Counted from the first letter of the stretch, positions 12,765 to 24,724 are shown. The stretch is 64,000 nt of DNA from Flaccisagitta enflata (GCA_965153355.1 OZ231128.1:18910001-18974000); one strand, 5' to 3'. Numbers and translations are program-made. The notes: generated by a model from the letters alone, not told the origin.

Positions 12765-14625
12765 CCCTCCCCCTTTGTCCTCCTCTGGATTCCTCTTCAA
12801 GTTCAACTTCTTAATTTTCCTTGTAATTCTTCTACGCCCCCTCCCCCCTTTGTCTTCCTTCGGATTCTTCTTCAAGCTCAACTTCTTAAGTTTCCTTGTA
12901 ATTCCTCTCCATCCCCTCCCCCCTTTGTCCTCCCCTGGATTCCATAAGCAAGAGATCGTTTCACTGCAAGAGCTTAGAATTGGGGTATTACCCTACACTT
13001 TCACGAATGATTAGGTCAAGCGGTTTTTCAATTTTTAAACAGAAGAATAAATGGAAAAATATTATGGACGGTGCTTATGGTAAGCTTGTTTTGTGCTCTT
13101 GTTCTTTCTTTTTTTCGGCAGACTTTTCTAGTCATAGTTTTCTTAAAAACGCATGGGGGAGGTTTGTTTACAAAAAAATCAAGGCGCGGAATGCCATGGA
13201 AACGACCGGATAGAACTCTTACAAATGTCTTCTTGAAGTTCAACTTATTTATTTTCCTTGTAGTTCATATCCACCTCTCCCCCCCTTCGTCCTCCTCTGG
13301 ATTCTTCTTTAAGTTCAAGTTCTTGATTTTCCTTGTAAATCTTCTCCGCCCCCTCCCCTCTTTGTCCTTCTCTGGATTCTTCTTCAAGTTCAACTTCTTA
13401 ATTTCCATCGTAATATTTTTCAGCACTCTCCCCCTTTGTGCTCCTCTGGCCTCTTCTTCAAGTTCAACTTCTCAATTTTCCTGGTAATTCTTCTCCGCCC
13501 CCTCCCCCCATTGTCTTCATTTGGATTCATTTTCAAGTTCAACTTCTTGATTTTAATTGTAATTCTTCTCTACCTCTCCCCCCTTTGTCCTCCTCTGGAT
13601 TCTTCTTCAAGTTCAACTTCTTAATTTTCCTTGTAATTCTTCTCCGCCCCCTCCCCCCTTTGTCCTCCGCCGAATTTTCTTCAAGTTCAACTTCTTAATT
13701 TTCCTTGTAATTCTTCTACGCCCCCTCCCCCCTTTGTCCTTTGGATTCTTCTTTAAGTTCGACTTCTTAAGTTTCCTTATAATTCCTCTCCCTCCCCCTT
13801 TTGTCCTCCTCTGGATTCTTCTTCAAGTTTAACTTACTTATTTTCCTTGTATTTCATCTCCACCTCTCCCCCTTTGTCCTCCTTTGGATTCTTCTTCAAG
13901 TTCAACTTCTTAATTTTCCTTGTAATTCTTCTCCACCCCCTCCCCTCTTTGTCCTTCCCTAGATTCTTCTTCAAATTCAACTTCTTAATTTTCCTTGTAA
14001 TATTTTTCAGCCCTCTCCCCTCTCTGTGCTCCTCTGGCCTCTTCTTCTGTCCTCCTCTGGATTCTTCTTCAAGTTCAACTTCTCAATTTTCCTTGTAATT
14101 CTTCACCGCCCCCTCCCCCCTTTGTCTTCATCTGGATTCATCTTCAACTTCATAATTTTCCTTGTAATTCTTCTCCAACTCCCCCCCCCTTTGTCCTCCT
14201 CTGGATTCTTCTTCAAGTTCAATTTCTTAATTTTCCTTGTAATTCTTCTTCCCCCCCCCCTCCCCCCTTTGTCCTCCTCTGGATTCTTCTTCAAGTTCAA
14301 CTTCCTAATTTTCCTTGTAATTCTTCTCCGCCCCCTCCCCCGTTTATCCTCCTATGGATTCTTCTTCAAGTTCAACTTCTTGATTTTCCTTGTAATTCTT
14401 CTCAGCCCTCTCCCACCTTTGTCAACCTCTGGCCTCTTCTTCAAGTTCAACTTCTTAATTTTCCTCATTAGTTTTCTCCATACCCTTCCACCTTTGTCCT
14501 CTTTTTCTTCAAGTTCAACTTCCTAATTTTTCTTGTAATTCTTCTCTAAACCCTTCCCCCTTTGTCCTCCTCTGGTCTCAACTTCTTAATTTTCCATGTA
14601 ATTCTTCTTGGTCTCCCCCTTTGCG
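12765..14625 (+). repeat. 75 bp pyrimidine-rich satellite
   Basis: About 20 units of roughly 75 bp (CTTTGTCC at 13583, 13658 and 13732), consisting of a C-rich part and the segment GATTCTTCTTCAAGTTCAAC. A non-repeat block interrupts it at 12946-13224. Because 75 is divisible by three, some frames stay open and give hydrophobic repeats such as SSGFFFKFNFLIFLV. These are artefacts of the satellite. The strand is almost entirely C+T, so triplex formation is possible. Confidence 0.95.
12946..13224. other. non-repeat block inside the 75 bp satellite
   Basis: About 280 bp of ordinary composition breaks the satellite. I find no inverted ends or flanking duplication that would mark it as a mobile element. 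It could be original sequence into which the satellite expanded from both sides. A short ATG segment followed by GTAAGC (about 13066-13086) and a pyrimidine tract ending in CAG (about 13121) would make a 42 nt intron, which I do not trust. Confidence 0.5.
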
Positions 14626-14639
14626 TCCCGAGACATTCA

Positions 14640-14850
14640 ATCCCGAGGCGATTTCTCGTCTTTCAACAAGAAGGCATAGGAGGTTAGGAGGAGGAGGAGG
14701 AGGAGGAAGAGGAGAATAAGAAAAAGGAAAGAAGAAGCGGTAGAAGAATGTGGCGGAGCATAAGAGGAGAAGACGAAAAAGTAGGCGGTCACCGAGAAAA
14801 AAAAGAAGGCTTAAAAAAGCAAAAAACACAGTGAAAGACTTTTTTTTCCT
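14640..14850. repeat. purine-rich tract with (AGG)n
   Basis: Immediately after the pyrimidine-rich satellite the strand bias flips to purine: GAGGAGGAGGAGG followed by about 100 bp of A/G-rich sequence. The opposite bias of the two tracts would allow partial pairing. No gene is visible. Confidence 0.7.
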
Positions 14851-15040
14851 GTAGCCCTGCCTTATGACCTCATCATCACGGTGCTCATATTTGGATGATA
14901 TTTGATGTATTTTCATCTTTTACAGTTTTGAAACATTTTTTTACAAAAGATCGGGAAAGCTGTAACGGAAGTATTGATATTGATATTGAAGGAGTAGTAG
15001 GTGTGTAAAGACTATGCTTGTCAATGAATGACCAGAAGAG

Positions 15041-15631
15041 TCACAGGTCTCAGTTTACTGTGCTTCCCCTGCAGCATGACTCTCTAGTGAGCAAGGGACT
15101 GAATCATTGTTCCTCAACAATTTGTCTCAGTTTACCGTGCCTCCCCTGCAGCATGACTTGCTATCGAGCGAGGGACTAAATCATTGTTCCTCAACAATTT
15201 GTCTTAGTTTACCCTGCTTCCCCTGCAGCATGACTCTCTAGTGAGCAAGGGACTGAATCGTTGTTCCACAACAATTTGCCTCAGTTTACAGTGCCTCCCC
15301 TGCAGCATGAGTCTCAAGTGAGCAAGGGACTGAATCATTGTTCCACAACAATTTGTCTCAGTTTACAGTGCCTCCCCTGCAGCATGACTCTCTAGTGAGC
15401 GAGGGACTAAATCATTGTTCCTCAACAATTTGTCTCAGTTTACCCTGCTTCCCCTGCAGCATGACTCTCTAGTGAGCAAGGGACTGAATCGTTGTTCCAC
15501 AACAATTTGCCTCAGTTTACATTGCCTCCCCTGCAGCATGAGTCTCAAGTGAGCAAGGGATTAAATCATTGTTCCTCAACAATTTGCCTCAGTTTACTGT
15601 GCCTCCCCTGCAGCATGACTCTCTAGTGGGC
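15041..15631 (+). repeat. 77 bp satellite with 231 bp higher-order unit
   Basis: CTCAGTTTAC (or a one-base variant) recurs at 15049, 15126, 15203, 15280, 15357, 15434, 15511 and 15588, exactly 77 bp apart. Each unit carries CCCCTGCAGCATGA and GAGCAAGGGA. Variants at 15203-15356 recur at 15434-15587, so triples of 77 bp (231 bp) form a higher-order unit. 77 is not divisible by three, and no open frame crosses the array. Confidence 0.97.
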
Positions 15632-16881
15632 GGGACATTTGGATGGCAAATTGTGTGAATCCGCGTCTACAGGTAATGAAGAAGAAGAAGAAGAAGAAGA
15701 TAGTGAGGAGGAAAGGACCATAGGTAGTCATCTTAGGATAGTCAGCAGCTCATCAGTTCAGTAATTCCACGTCCACGGATTATAAAGAAGATGGACAACC
15801 TGCACTACTGAGTATTAGTTAATCTTTTATGAGCATTATAAAAAAAACGTTTCATGCTTTTGAAAATGAACAAGTTCTCATGTTGTCCATTTGCGTTGGT
15901 TCAAGATGGTTACATTAACTTTAGAGTAGAAAAGCTAAAGGGAACTTCATAGCATATTTACCACAAGACTGTTCTTTCGTGCCGCTGCCCTATATTAAGC
16001 GTAGGTTGAAAAGGTTAGTTCTCAAGCCCCCTTGTTTTCACGTTGGATCGGAGGGGCGGACGGACAGACGAAAATTGAAAGGAGCCTCTGAGCTTCTGAA
16101 TAAGTCAAAAGCGGCTGCGATGGGAACAATGAAAGGGAAAAAAAGATCCACATAGTTTCACATTCTTCCTTTACCAACGACGCGAAAGAGCAATGGAATA
16201 TTGAAGTGATTTAAACGCAGAAATTTTATTACTATGCTATTTGGAAAACCAAAAGTGGTGTGTGTAACAACTCGTCATTGAGAGTTCACAGGGCCTTCTT
16301 CTTTGGATTTCAGTTTGGCTATAGCGAGGGGTATCGATCCACTTGTCATACAAATACTGATTTTTCCGAGCGGGTGCGTTCTAGCGGTGCTCCACTATAG
16401 TTTGTACCAAGAGCTAGAGGCTGAGCTGAAATTTAGGCCCGTTACATACCATAGCCCCCAAAGCCCTCCCAATGTTCACGCATACTCCGTATTCATGTGC
16501 GCAAAAACAAGTCTAAAAGAGATGATGTTCCTCCGTCTGTCGATCTGTTGGCCGGCCAAAAATGCATTTATTCAACGAGACATCCAACGCTCACTTTGTC
16601 ATACTTGGCTTAGTATGCAAGTAAGCCCTGCCCAGTGCCCAGTGCCCACCCTCACAACTTGCGACAACCCCGTCCTTGTTGTTCCTTCTTTTTTGCTTGT
16701 ATTTCCTTCTATTCTGCTTTTCAATTCGTGTTCTTTACTAAAAATAATCAAGTTTTCTGCGCAAAGGAGCAGACCATGAATATGTAACAAGATTCAATTT
16801 CTGTCAGCGTCTTTCACATTTCCTACACTTTCTTGTAAGACGATCTTTCGTAAGATGAAAGGCATAAAAAAAGGAACAAAA
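15632..16881. other. non-repeat spacer
   Basis: Contains a short (AAG)n run near 15680-15705 and a GGACGGACAGACG stretch near 16058 that may be a relic of the HVT tetranucleotide tract. The only open frame of note is listed separately at 16303-16779. Confidence 0.5.
16303..16779 (+). CDS. unassigned open frame, possible exon
   Basis: An open frame of 158 codons in sequence of ordinary composition. It starts with TTG rather than ATG. A possible 3' splice site (a pyrimidine-rich tract ending TTTCAG) lies at about 16312, just inside it, so an internal exon is conceivable. I recognise no domain or family in the translation. There is no codon or conservation evidence, and chance is the default explanation. 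Confidence 0.12.
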   Translation: MDFSLAIARGIDPLVIQILIFPSGCVLAVLHYSLYQELEAELKFRPVTYHSPQSPPNVHAYSVFMCAKTSLKEMMFLRLSICWPAKNAFIQRDIQRSLCHTWLSMQVSPAQCPVPTLTTCDNPVLVVPSFLLVFPSILLFNSCSLLKIIKFSAQRSRP

Positions 16882-16955
16882 GCAGCAACAACAACGACAA
16901 CGACAACAATAACGACAACGACAACAATAACAACAACAACAATAACAATAACAAT

Positions 16956-17011
<56 letters not shown>

Positions 17012-17055
17012 CCACAATCACAACCACAACCACAACCACAACCACAACCACAACC

Positions 17056-17092
<37 letters not shown>

Positions 17093-17133
17093 CCAAAACC
17101 ACAACCACAACCACAACCACAACAACAACAACG
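16882..17133 (+). repeat. (CAA)n microsatellite with CCACAA blocks
   Basis: About 250 bp of CAA repeats. Two internal blocks (about 17010-17060 and 17096-17122) are hexamer CCACAA variants, so the array has internal domains. Poly-Thr, poly-Val and poly-Leu open frames here are artefacts. Confidence 0.97.
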
Positions 17134-18941
17134 AGCCAGAGAGAAAGAGCTCGAGACTGAGACACCGATACACTCTGAGGATTACAAAACAAGATAAAAA
17201 ATGGGAATGGTGAGGAATTAGGTTTTAAGTAAGTTGTAGTCTGTTGCGTTTTGCACCTGATCCTCGTCTGCTCAGAGGGCGCCAAAGTGAGTGACCCTCG
17301 ACGCCGTCTGTACCATCTGTTTTCTGTAGTTTGTATGATACTGACTGCTCTTTGCACATATGCACGGATGCACATACTGACATACACACATGTCAGCGCT
17401 ATCTGCCTTGCAATCATGAAACCTTGTTGCACAATGCACATTAACGTATACACATGTGAGCACCACTTGTTTTATGCTGGTTCTAGACGCCCTTGCACGA
17501 CACACACGTCTGTGGCTCCGGTTGTGTATGGTTGTACTTCTCTGAAGTCTTCAGTTACCTTGTCAGTTGGCACAAACATGTTTTAAGACACACGCCATAG
17601 GGGACTCGTTCTAGAACCTTCCATGCATGCAGGTATGCACGCACACAAATCGTACTTAGTTATACTGACCTTCGGATATGCACAAATACATATTGACATG
17701 ACAGTCGCACACATACCAGCTCCACCTGTTTTGAAAGATAGTGTTTGTTTGTTTGAGACCGCTTTGTAACCACAAGTTTGAACACACGCACAAACGCACT
17801 ATTGCATTGCCGACTGTTGTTAACGGTTGTTCGAGACGCACACAAGCGGGCGTGCATAAAAATCATTTCTGCCGAGTCGCATATATTTTCCCCTGAAATC
17901 TGCCGACGTCTCAAAGCCTGTCCCTCTTTCTCTTTCTCTCACTCTCTCATAACTTTAGAACTCACTTTGTCCATCTGCTCGTCCGTTGGTCCATCCGTCT
18001 GTCACATTTGATCGAGAAAAAAGTCATATATTCTAGAGAAACATGGTTTTTATTTTCTTATGTGAAAATTGATTATCTTGATCGCCCGATTGGGGGAAAA
18101 TGATAGGGTAACATTGATAATTCTCGTTCATTTGGCGCCAAACAGAATTCTCTATGACAAATATTTTTCAAGTTATGATTCTTTAAAGATTTATTTGCAA
18201 AAAATTCAAATTGAATTTATTTCAATTTCTTTGATTTTATGTAGGAATGGTCTGACGCACGCGACGATGACGCAATGAACCGCTTTGTACTTTCAGCCAA
18301 CATTAGCCAATGCCCACAGACATGCTGCATAACCCTCTTTGACCCTTTTCCAACTTGGTCACAAGGCAGGATACCTCCCCCCACCTGTTAAGACGATAGC
18401 ACGTACAACCTCGGGGACGCGTCGTCAACACATTGATTGATTGACATTTCTTGTTTTCCACAATTGGTTGAAATATCCATAAGATCAATATCCACATCCA
18501 TATGATCCTTTAAACATGAACGTTGTTGGTGATGGGTTTAACATTCATCCAAAATGACATCAATGAAGCTGTAGACTATATCAAATCACATCAGATAGTT
18601 ACAAATAAACAGACATCTATCATCAGTTTATTGGAAATTTTACTGCCATGATGTCATTTTTTCAAAAGGAAGATGAATTAATGGGACTACAATATGCAAA
18701 TTACTTTTTTGCCTCAACCTTGTCGTTAATCTTTGGAATACAAAACAGGGCTAATCATAATGACTACTTTTTCAGCTTCTTTTTCTTCCTCCTGCCTCCG
18801 GAAGCTGCCAAAAGGCCCCCTGATCTGCCAAGTAGCGGCGCTACTCGTTATTTCATGATCTGCACGCCTGCACACAAGCATGCAGTTATCGATGAAAGTG
18901 AACCGCGTTACTTCCCCTAGTCCGCTCTATGAAAGTAATTA
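17134..18941. other. non-repeat spacer
   Basis: Ordinary AT-rich sequence with short open frames that I do not recognise. Near 17950-18005, GTCCGTTGGTCCATCCGTCTGTC resembles the HVT internal tract without its ends and may be a fragment. No RNA gene seen. Confidence 0.45.
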
Positions 18942-19106
18942 CTATCTTGGAAAAAAAAGTTGTTTATCCTCAAAACATTGATCCCAGCTTGGTCGCATTT
19001 GAAAACATTATAACAGCTCATTGAAATGGTACCACTCAGGTTGTCATCGCTCTGTTTTTTTGAATAAGTACATATTAGAATGGACAATTTTTTTTTTCTG
19101 AGATAG
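18942..19106. mobile_element. short TIR element, CTATCTTGG-end family
   Basis: The left end reads CTATCTTGGAAAAAAAAG after TA. The right end is the inverse, with CTATCTCAGAAAAAAAAA. The length is 165 bp. The right flank is TG, so a TA duplication is not intact. The left end matches the element at 35684-35891. Confidence 0.45.
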
Positions 19107-19212
19107 TGTTTGTCTGCTTGTCTGTCTGTTTGTCTATGTCATATGTCTGTGTGTCTATCTATCAGTTTGTACTTATATCTGTCTGTCAATCTGTATATCT
19201 ATTTACCCACCT

Positions 19213-19213
<1 letters not shown>

Positions 19214-19272
<59 letters not shown>
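19214..19272 (+). repeat. (TC)n microsatellite
   Basis: About 29 perfect TC dinucleotides, preceded by degenerate TGTCTGTC/TATCTATC tetramers from about 19110. Confidence 0.98.
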
Positions 19273-19275
<3 letters not shown>

Positions 19276-19449
19276 TAGCGTTACCATCTCAAATCGCTGT
19301 CACCTCTCATTCAGCCTCGAGACCAAGTTCGGAAGGCCGAATTTGTCACTTAACAAGTAGATAACCAGACGTCAAAGTTGGAGACGCGCGACATCCGAAC
19401 GATTTACTACTCTTGAGTGTTTAGGCACGCGAGCAGAGCGTGCAAACTC

Positions 19450-19702
19450 CGGGCGTGTTTCTAGTGAAGAAGAAAAACGCGTTTGTTCCTGTGAAACGCA
19501 TTCACAGGGTGAACAAATATTCAAAAATTTTAACTGTCCCATGAGGGAGGAAGTGAAGTGAGTGAGCGAGCCCGTGAATGGATCGTAGCGAAGCGGAGTG
19601 CTGTGGAGCGAGTGAGCGGATTGAGCAGTGCGTGCCAACAAACATAGCGATCGACCGAGTGGCCCGTTAAAAACGCGGTTGTCTCTGACTACAAACGCCC
19701 CC
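19450..19702 (-). mobile_element. GGGCGT-TIR element, copy 1
   Basis: About 250 bp with ends GGGCGTGTTTCTAGT and, inverted, GGGGGCGTTTGTAGT. The interior on the minus strand has AACGGGCCACTCGGTCGATCGC followed by the CGCTCACTCGCT-type tract seen in the copies at 38978, 48607 and 60175. It is inverted relative to those three. No target duplication is evident. Confidence 0.75.
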
Positions 19703-19954
19703 TCCGTCATGCACACGACTTGCGTCACGCCTCGCACATTTGTGGGTCAGACAGTTGGTTAGCTGTTTCGTTGTTTGGTAAATAGGAAAAGATGGTTTGG
19801 TTTTGTCTGTTCGGCAAGTAAGTAGGTAAGTAAGTGGCTTGATTCTTGTTCTAGCTCATATGGAATGTCCACTTTCATCTCCATTTCAATTTCAGAGCGC
19901 TGTTACAAGACACGCAACGATTCTGCGATGGATTTTGTGATGGATTTTGTGACA

Positions 19955-20045
19955 AGCCAACAGATTGACAGATGGACCAGCGAACGGACGGACCGACCAC
20001 AGGACTAAAGAATCGTTTTTGGACTCGCGTAGCACGCGACTATAG
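19955..20045 (+). mobile_element. HVT fragment, hairpin end
   Basis: A degenerate GACGGACCGACC tract is followed by CTCGCGTAGCACGCGAC, the HVT end hairpin (ACTCGCG/CGCGACT with one mismatch). The A tract and the other end are missing. Confidence 0.5.
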
Positions 20046-22302
20046 ATCGCATGTCAGGTATGTGTATAGACAGCGTAAGGCGCATCATGCTTGCACAGTT
20101 GCACAGCGGATTACAATAAAAGCATCAGGATCCTCCCAACAGAAAAAAAAAATCAACCGAAACTGCAACGAGCCAGCTAGAACAAATTGCAGTAGGCAAA
20201 GCCTGCTACTCCTTGCTTACTATAAAGAGTCCGGTTGAGAAATTCTTGACGTGGATTTATATCCTTCAATTATCGTCTACTCTCATTTGATCTTTTTGGC
20301 TTCTGCACGATTTCCACCATTTTAAAACTGAAGACCAAATTTAATAATTCTTACTTGATCGGTTTTCATTTCCTCATACATTGACAACCCCCCGCTGAGG
20401 GACGAGGGCAAATAAAGAATGTTGGCACAGCAAGATAGTAATGATCCAAAAACGAACGCAAGAGAAAAAAAAAATGCATATGAGAAAGAAGAATTGAGAG
20501 TCAGTGACTGATGAAGGAAAAATTACCCCACTGGCCCGGCTCCCCTTTCCTTCACTCAGTTCGCTCTCCGACTTGCCCCCACCTCCCCCCGCCACCTCCC
20601 CCCCAAAAAAGCACATCGAAACTGAGGAAGAGTCTCTCTTTGGAGTTGAGTCTCAGGTCTGAGGCATGTCCACTTGTCCACTGGTTTGATTTTGCTGAAA
20701 GTGTTTTAATAGGCATTTACCCTAAGATAAAATCTACGAAGGTGAGTCTTTTTTTTTTAGTTCGCGTAGTACTGGCTAATTTCACAATCTCTTTTCGACG
20801 CGAGAACCCGACTCACCACCACGTAAACAGTGTTACCGCAATGTCTATTGCAGTGTGACAAGTTTTTATAGTTGGATGACCTTCCTAACTACCTGGATTA
20901 CCTTACTAAACCATTTTTTGTGACTACCCCTACCCCTAGGGGGCCTAAAAATTAGGTCAAAGTTGCCACATTGGCATGTCCAGATTTTGCAAGCAAAACC
21001 TATCAAAAAGTAGATTATCTGATCATTTCTCAGCTTTTAATCAGTTATCATCAATCCAAAGTGATGTACAAAAAATTTCATCCTGCTGCGCAAATACTAA
21101 GTTGTTCAAATATTGTACTATCATCAAATTTTGATCCTTCTAATTTCTTTGCTATTTCATGGCAAAATCTGAGTATGCCGATTATCTTTTTTTAAAACAC
21201 TATAAATTCTCAAAATTAATCACTTTTCAGGTTTCTATCTAATAGAGGACTACTTGAAGGACAAACGCTCCAAATTTCATGCTACTGTGACACCCCAATC
21301 CCGCGTAATGACACTTTTCTTCAAGCATGATTATTCCGCACACCCCCCCAGCTCTTCTGTCACGCTCATGTCACACCTTAAGTCTGTCACTGTCACGCCA
21401 TTGTGAAACTGATGATGGAAATTTGGATAACATGATGAGAAAGACCATGAAATTTTGCATTTACACTGAAAATTTCAGGTCTTAACTCCCGGGCATTCAG
21501 CCATAATGAAATTTTCAATTTGATTGGTCAGTAAATTGTTGCAGAATAATCACGCTTCAAGATGAATCTTTGTAGTTAATTCTTTGTTATCAGCGCATGT
21601 ATGCACTCACAGCAAAATGGTAAACCAAAAAAATCATGAAATGCCCATATTTTGGAAACCCTTTGAGAGAGACAAAAAAAATTTTGCATGGATCAATACT
21701 GTACTGAAACTATTACGAACAGAGCATTTGGTGCATCTGGGACACATCTAACCAACCCAACCAGCCCAACTAGCCTACCACCCAAAAATTTCAAAAAATG
21801 GCATAACTTCTAAAATATTTGTCCAATATGGCTGAAATTTTGCACAGTGGTTCTTTCAGAAAATGCCTACTTAAATTAATCGTTGCCAAGAGATTCAGTA
21901 GATCTTTGCCAACTGGCCAAACCAGCCAAAAAAGCTGCTTATAGAGAATTTTCAAAAAAAATTGAAATCTCAATTTCTTTCAGCAGAATCGGGTCTGATT
22001 GAATTCTTGATCTGTGATTTCGTAAAATATTCCCATTTTTTTGGTTTTGCTGACTTTAATTACTCAATTTTTGCTTATTTTCGATCATTATTTGTTGCAT
22101 TTCAGCCTAATTTACATGAAAATTAAGGATCAGTAACAAAATTCAGTTTTTGAACTATGTTCATATTGACATAAGCTATCTGATTATGAATGTTTTTGTC
22201 AAATTTTCTCAATTTTAAAATTGACCTATTTGGCCAGCTCTCAAAAAGGAGATTATAGAAACAGCCTACTGCATTCTCTTTGATCTAAAGAACTTTTTCA
22301 TT
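20046..22302. other. AT-rich non-repeat spacer
   Basis: No repeat family recognised. Near 20511-20741 an ATG frame of 77 codons ends exactly at AAG|GTGAGT, a consensus splice donor, but includes a proline run and matches no family I know. Between 21290 and 21410 GTCAC-rich sequence recurs loosely (GTGACACC, GTCACGC, GTCACACC). I see no clear element ends. Confidence 0.45.
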
Positions 22303-22437
22303 GTTTCTTCTTCCTCTTTTTCTTCTTCTTCTTCTTCTTTTTCTTCTTCTTCTTCTTCTTCTTCTTCTTCTTCTTCTTCTTCTTCTTCTTTTTCTATTTC
22401 TTTTTCTTTTTCTTTTCTTCTTCTTCTTTTTCTTTTT
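22303..22437 (+). repeat. (TTC)n microsatellite joined to an HVT T tract
   Basis: Imperfect TTC repeats of about 130 bp. The 3' part becomes TTTTTC-rich and runs directly into the T5 tract of the HVT copy at 22433. Confidence 0.95.
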
Positions 22438-22600
22438 AGTTGCGGACACGCAACTCTATAAGAGGCTTTGTCCGTCCGTCCATCCGTCCGTCCGTCCGGG
22501 GTCATCGAGTTGAAAAATGGGAAAACGAGCGTTTAAGATTGGGGATGGGATGGGGTGTGTATGGGGGTTGGATGCCCCTGCCCACCCATCCGCAACGATA
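22433..22600 (-). mobile_element. HVT copy (CGCAACT, long-body subfamily)
   Basis: The plus strand reads T5, hairpin AGTTGCG-gaca-CGCAACT, then ATAAGAGGC, a GTCC tract, a GTTGAAAAATGGG body, GGGGTTGGATGCCCCTGCCC, then CATCCGCAACGATAT. The terminal GTGAC/GTCAC hairpin seen in related copies is absent or lost. Confidence 0.8.
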
Positions 22601-22902
22601 TCATCTCTAATCTGCATCACAACTTTTTCAAGTTCAACCCTCAGAGCAAGTGAAAGTTTCGAGACTTTTTTGGTGGAAGAACTCAGCCGTGGCGAGTTGC
22701 TTATTTATGGCGCTTTTAGTAATTAGATTAGAGGGGAAGTTCATGTTGGGCACCTATGTGAGTATATAAGAGGTGTTTTCCAAAATTGAAAGGATGAAAT
22801 TGCGTTTTGGACTGCAAACATTTCTCAGTGAACACTGAACAATAACAACTAATAATCTATAAACATGCTTTTCATAGTCTAACATTGCGTGTAGTTGTTC
22901 CA
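22601..22902. other. non-repeat spacer
   Basis: About 300 bp of ordinary sequence between an HVT copy and the 8 bp minisatellite. Nothing recognised. Confidence 0.5.
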
Positions 22903-23390
22903 ATAAAATCGTAAAATCATAAAATCATAAAATCATAAAATCATAAAATCATAAAATCATAAAATCATAAAATCATAAAATCATAAAATCATAAAATCAT
23001 GAAATCATAAAATCATAAAATCATAAAATCATGAAATCATAAAATCACAAAATCACAAAATTGTGAAATCATAAAATCATAAATTCATAAAATCATAGAT
23101 TCATGAAATTATGAAATCATGAAATCATAAATCCGAAAATTATGAAATCATAAAATCATAAAATCATGAAATCATAAAATGATAGACTCATAAATCATAA
23201 AATCATAAAATCATAAAATCATAAAATCATAAAATCATAAAATCATAAAATCATAAAATCATAAAATCGTAAAATCATAAATTCATAAATTCATAAAATC
23301 ATAAATTCATAAATTCATAAATTCATAAATTTATAAATTCATAAATTCATAAATTCATAAAATCATAAAATCATAGAATCATAAAATCAC
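22903..23390 (+). repeat. 8 bp minisatellite ATAAAATC
   Basis: About 60 tandem copies of ATAAAATC, with variants CATGAAAT, CATAAATT and CACAAAAT. The variants cluster near 23040-23180 and 23280-23360, so the array is subdivided. Confidence 0.97.
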
Positions 23391-23700
23391 CCATGGAGCG
23401 TCACACAATATCAAAAGATTCTTATTGATCTTAATGTCCATAACATGAACACAGCTTGAATTAGATGACAGTTAATGATCTAAATGTCCATAATATGGAC
23501 ACAGCTCAAATTAGACAGTTCATGACCTAAATGTCTGTAACATGAACACAGCTTGAATTAGACGAAAGTTCAGGTTCGTCGACGGTAAAAGAGCAAAGAG
23601 GCAACGCAACTTGAGGCTCGAGCCAGGGTAATGAGACAGAGGGGGGTGGGGGGAGGGATGGGGGAGGGATGGGGGCAGCGGTGGGGGCTAGAGAGGGGAA

Positions 23701-24342
23701 ATAGTCGCAAAAGGGTTAGATGGTCAGCGGTACCTGTGCCCTGTCTAAGTAGGTTGTGCTTGAATTTGAAGGGGGAGCAGGGCAGCGACCCCCAAGGGGT
23801 CGATGACCTATGTTTCCACACACATGGGAAATTTTCTCCTTCTTCTCCTCCTCCTCCTTCATCCCCCCTCCCCTCAAGTACCAGTCTCGAGGCCCAAATC
23901 CCAGTCTCAAGGCTCAAATCTTAACCTCGAGGCCTAAATCCCAGCTTCAAAGCCCAAATCCTGGAGGCTGAGATGTGGGCCCCAAGCTTGGGGATCTGAT
24001 TGACTTGGTTGGAGTTTGGACCTCAAGGTTAAGATATGAACCTTAACGCTCAAGGCTGGGATCTGGGCCTCAAGGCTAGAGTTTGGGCCTTGAGGCTAGG
24101 ATTTGGGCCTCTAGGCTAGGATTTGGGCCTCAAGACTGGGATTTGCGCCTCGAGACTGGGATTTTAAGGGGGGGGGGGACAAAGAAGAAGAAGAAGAAGA
24201 AGAAGAAGAAGAAGAAGAAGAAGAAGAAGAAGAAGAAAAAGAAGAAGAAGAAGAAGAAGAAGAAGAAGAAGAAGGAGGAGAAAATTCCCTACATGTGTGA
24301 AAGCATAGGTCATTGACCCCTTTGGGGCCGCTGCCCAAAAAA
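23701..24342 (+). mobile_element. FBL copy 2, complete
   Basis: It begins ATAGTCGCAAAAG, then GATGGTCAGCGGTACC, then the inner inverted arms (left from 23780, right to 24336) sharing GGGCAGCG, the GATGACCTATG segment and GGAAATTTTCTCC. Inside each arm are about 20 bp repeats of AGGCCCAAATCCCAGTCTCA type, in opposite orientation in the two arms. The right end is GCTGCCC plus A6. Comparison with intact 115 bp units confirms both edges; no target duplication is evident. Confidence 0.85.
24184..24284 (+). repeat. (GAA)n inside FBL copy 2
   Basis: About 33 GAA units with one interruption, lying in the right arm opposite the TTCTCCTCCTCC tract of the left arm, so the expansion took place within a foldback arm. 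Poly-Lys and poly-Ser frames are artefacts. Confidence 0.96.
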
Positions 24343-24724
24343 CACAGAGGAAACGCAACTCGAGGCTCGAGCCAGGGTAACGAGACAGAGGGAGGTTGGG
24401 GAGGGATGGGGGAGGGGTTTGGGGTGGGGGGAGGGGTGGGGGGTGGAAAGGGGAAAAGAGCACAGAGGCAACGCAACTCGAGGCGCGAGCCAGGGTAATG
24501 AGACAGAGGGGGTGGGGGTGGGATAGAGAAGGGGTTGGGGGTGGGGGAAAATGAGAGGAGGTCGAGGAAAAGGATATGCTGAAACAAGGCCAAGAGATGT
24601 CCAATAGATGCGTCCTCTTTAGACGTAAGATATTATCATACAAATTATTGAGATATAAAGACATTAAGATATGATAATATGAAAATATAAAGATTCAGAG
24701 ATAAAGAGAAAAATATAAACTAAT

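Larger units (their letters stand above)
23591..24510 (+). repeat. 115 bp direct repeats split by an FBL copy
   Basis: A segment with GGCAACGCAACT, CTCGAGCCAGGGTAA and GAGACAGAGGG followed by a G-rich tract occurs at 23591, 24344 and 24459. The last two are 115 bp apart. The FBL copy at 23701-24342 sits exactly between units one and two, which fixes its ends. The G-rich tracts (23636-23690, 24392-24447) have several G-quadruplex-type runs on the plus strand. Confidence 0.85.

Noticed and set aside
13066-13130. Mini-exon with a 42 nt intron (GTAAGC ... CGGCAG)
   Set aside because: Consensus matches are short, the upstream frame has no support, and a single case cannot show that this genome uses such short introns.
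13071-14526. Repetitive hydrophobic frames (SSGFFFKFNFLIFLV)
   Set aside because: The 75 bp satellite unit is divisible by three, so frames stay open by arithmetic; no start, no conserved frame across interruptions.
16794-17453. Open frames of poly-Val, poly-Leu and poly-Thr
   Set aside because: Translations of the (CAA)n array in different frames and strands.
20511-20858. Frame of 115 codons with a proline run
   Set aside because: A consensus donor (AAG|GTGAGT) at 20741 is within it, but one donor match is expected about once per few windows of this size by chance and no acceptor partner or similarity is seen.
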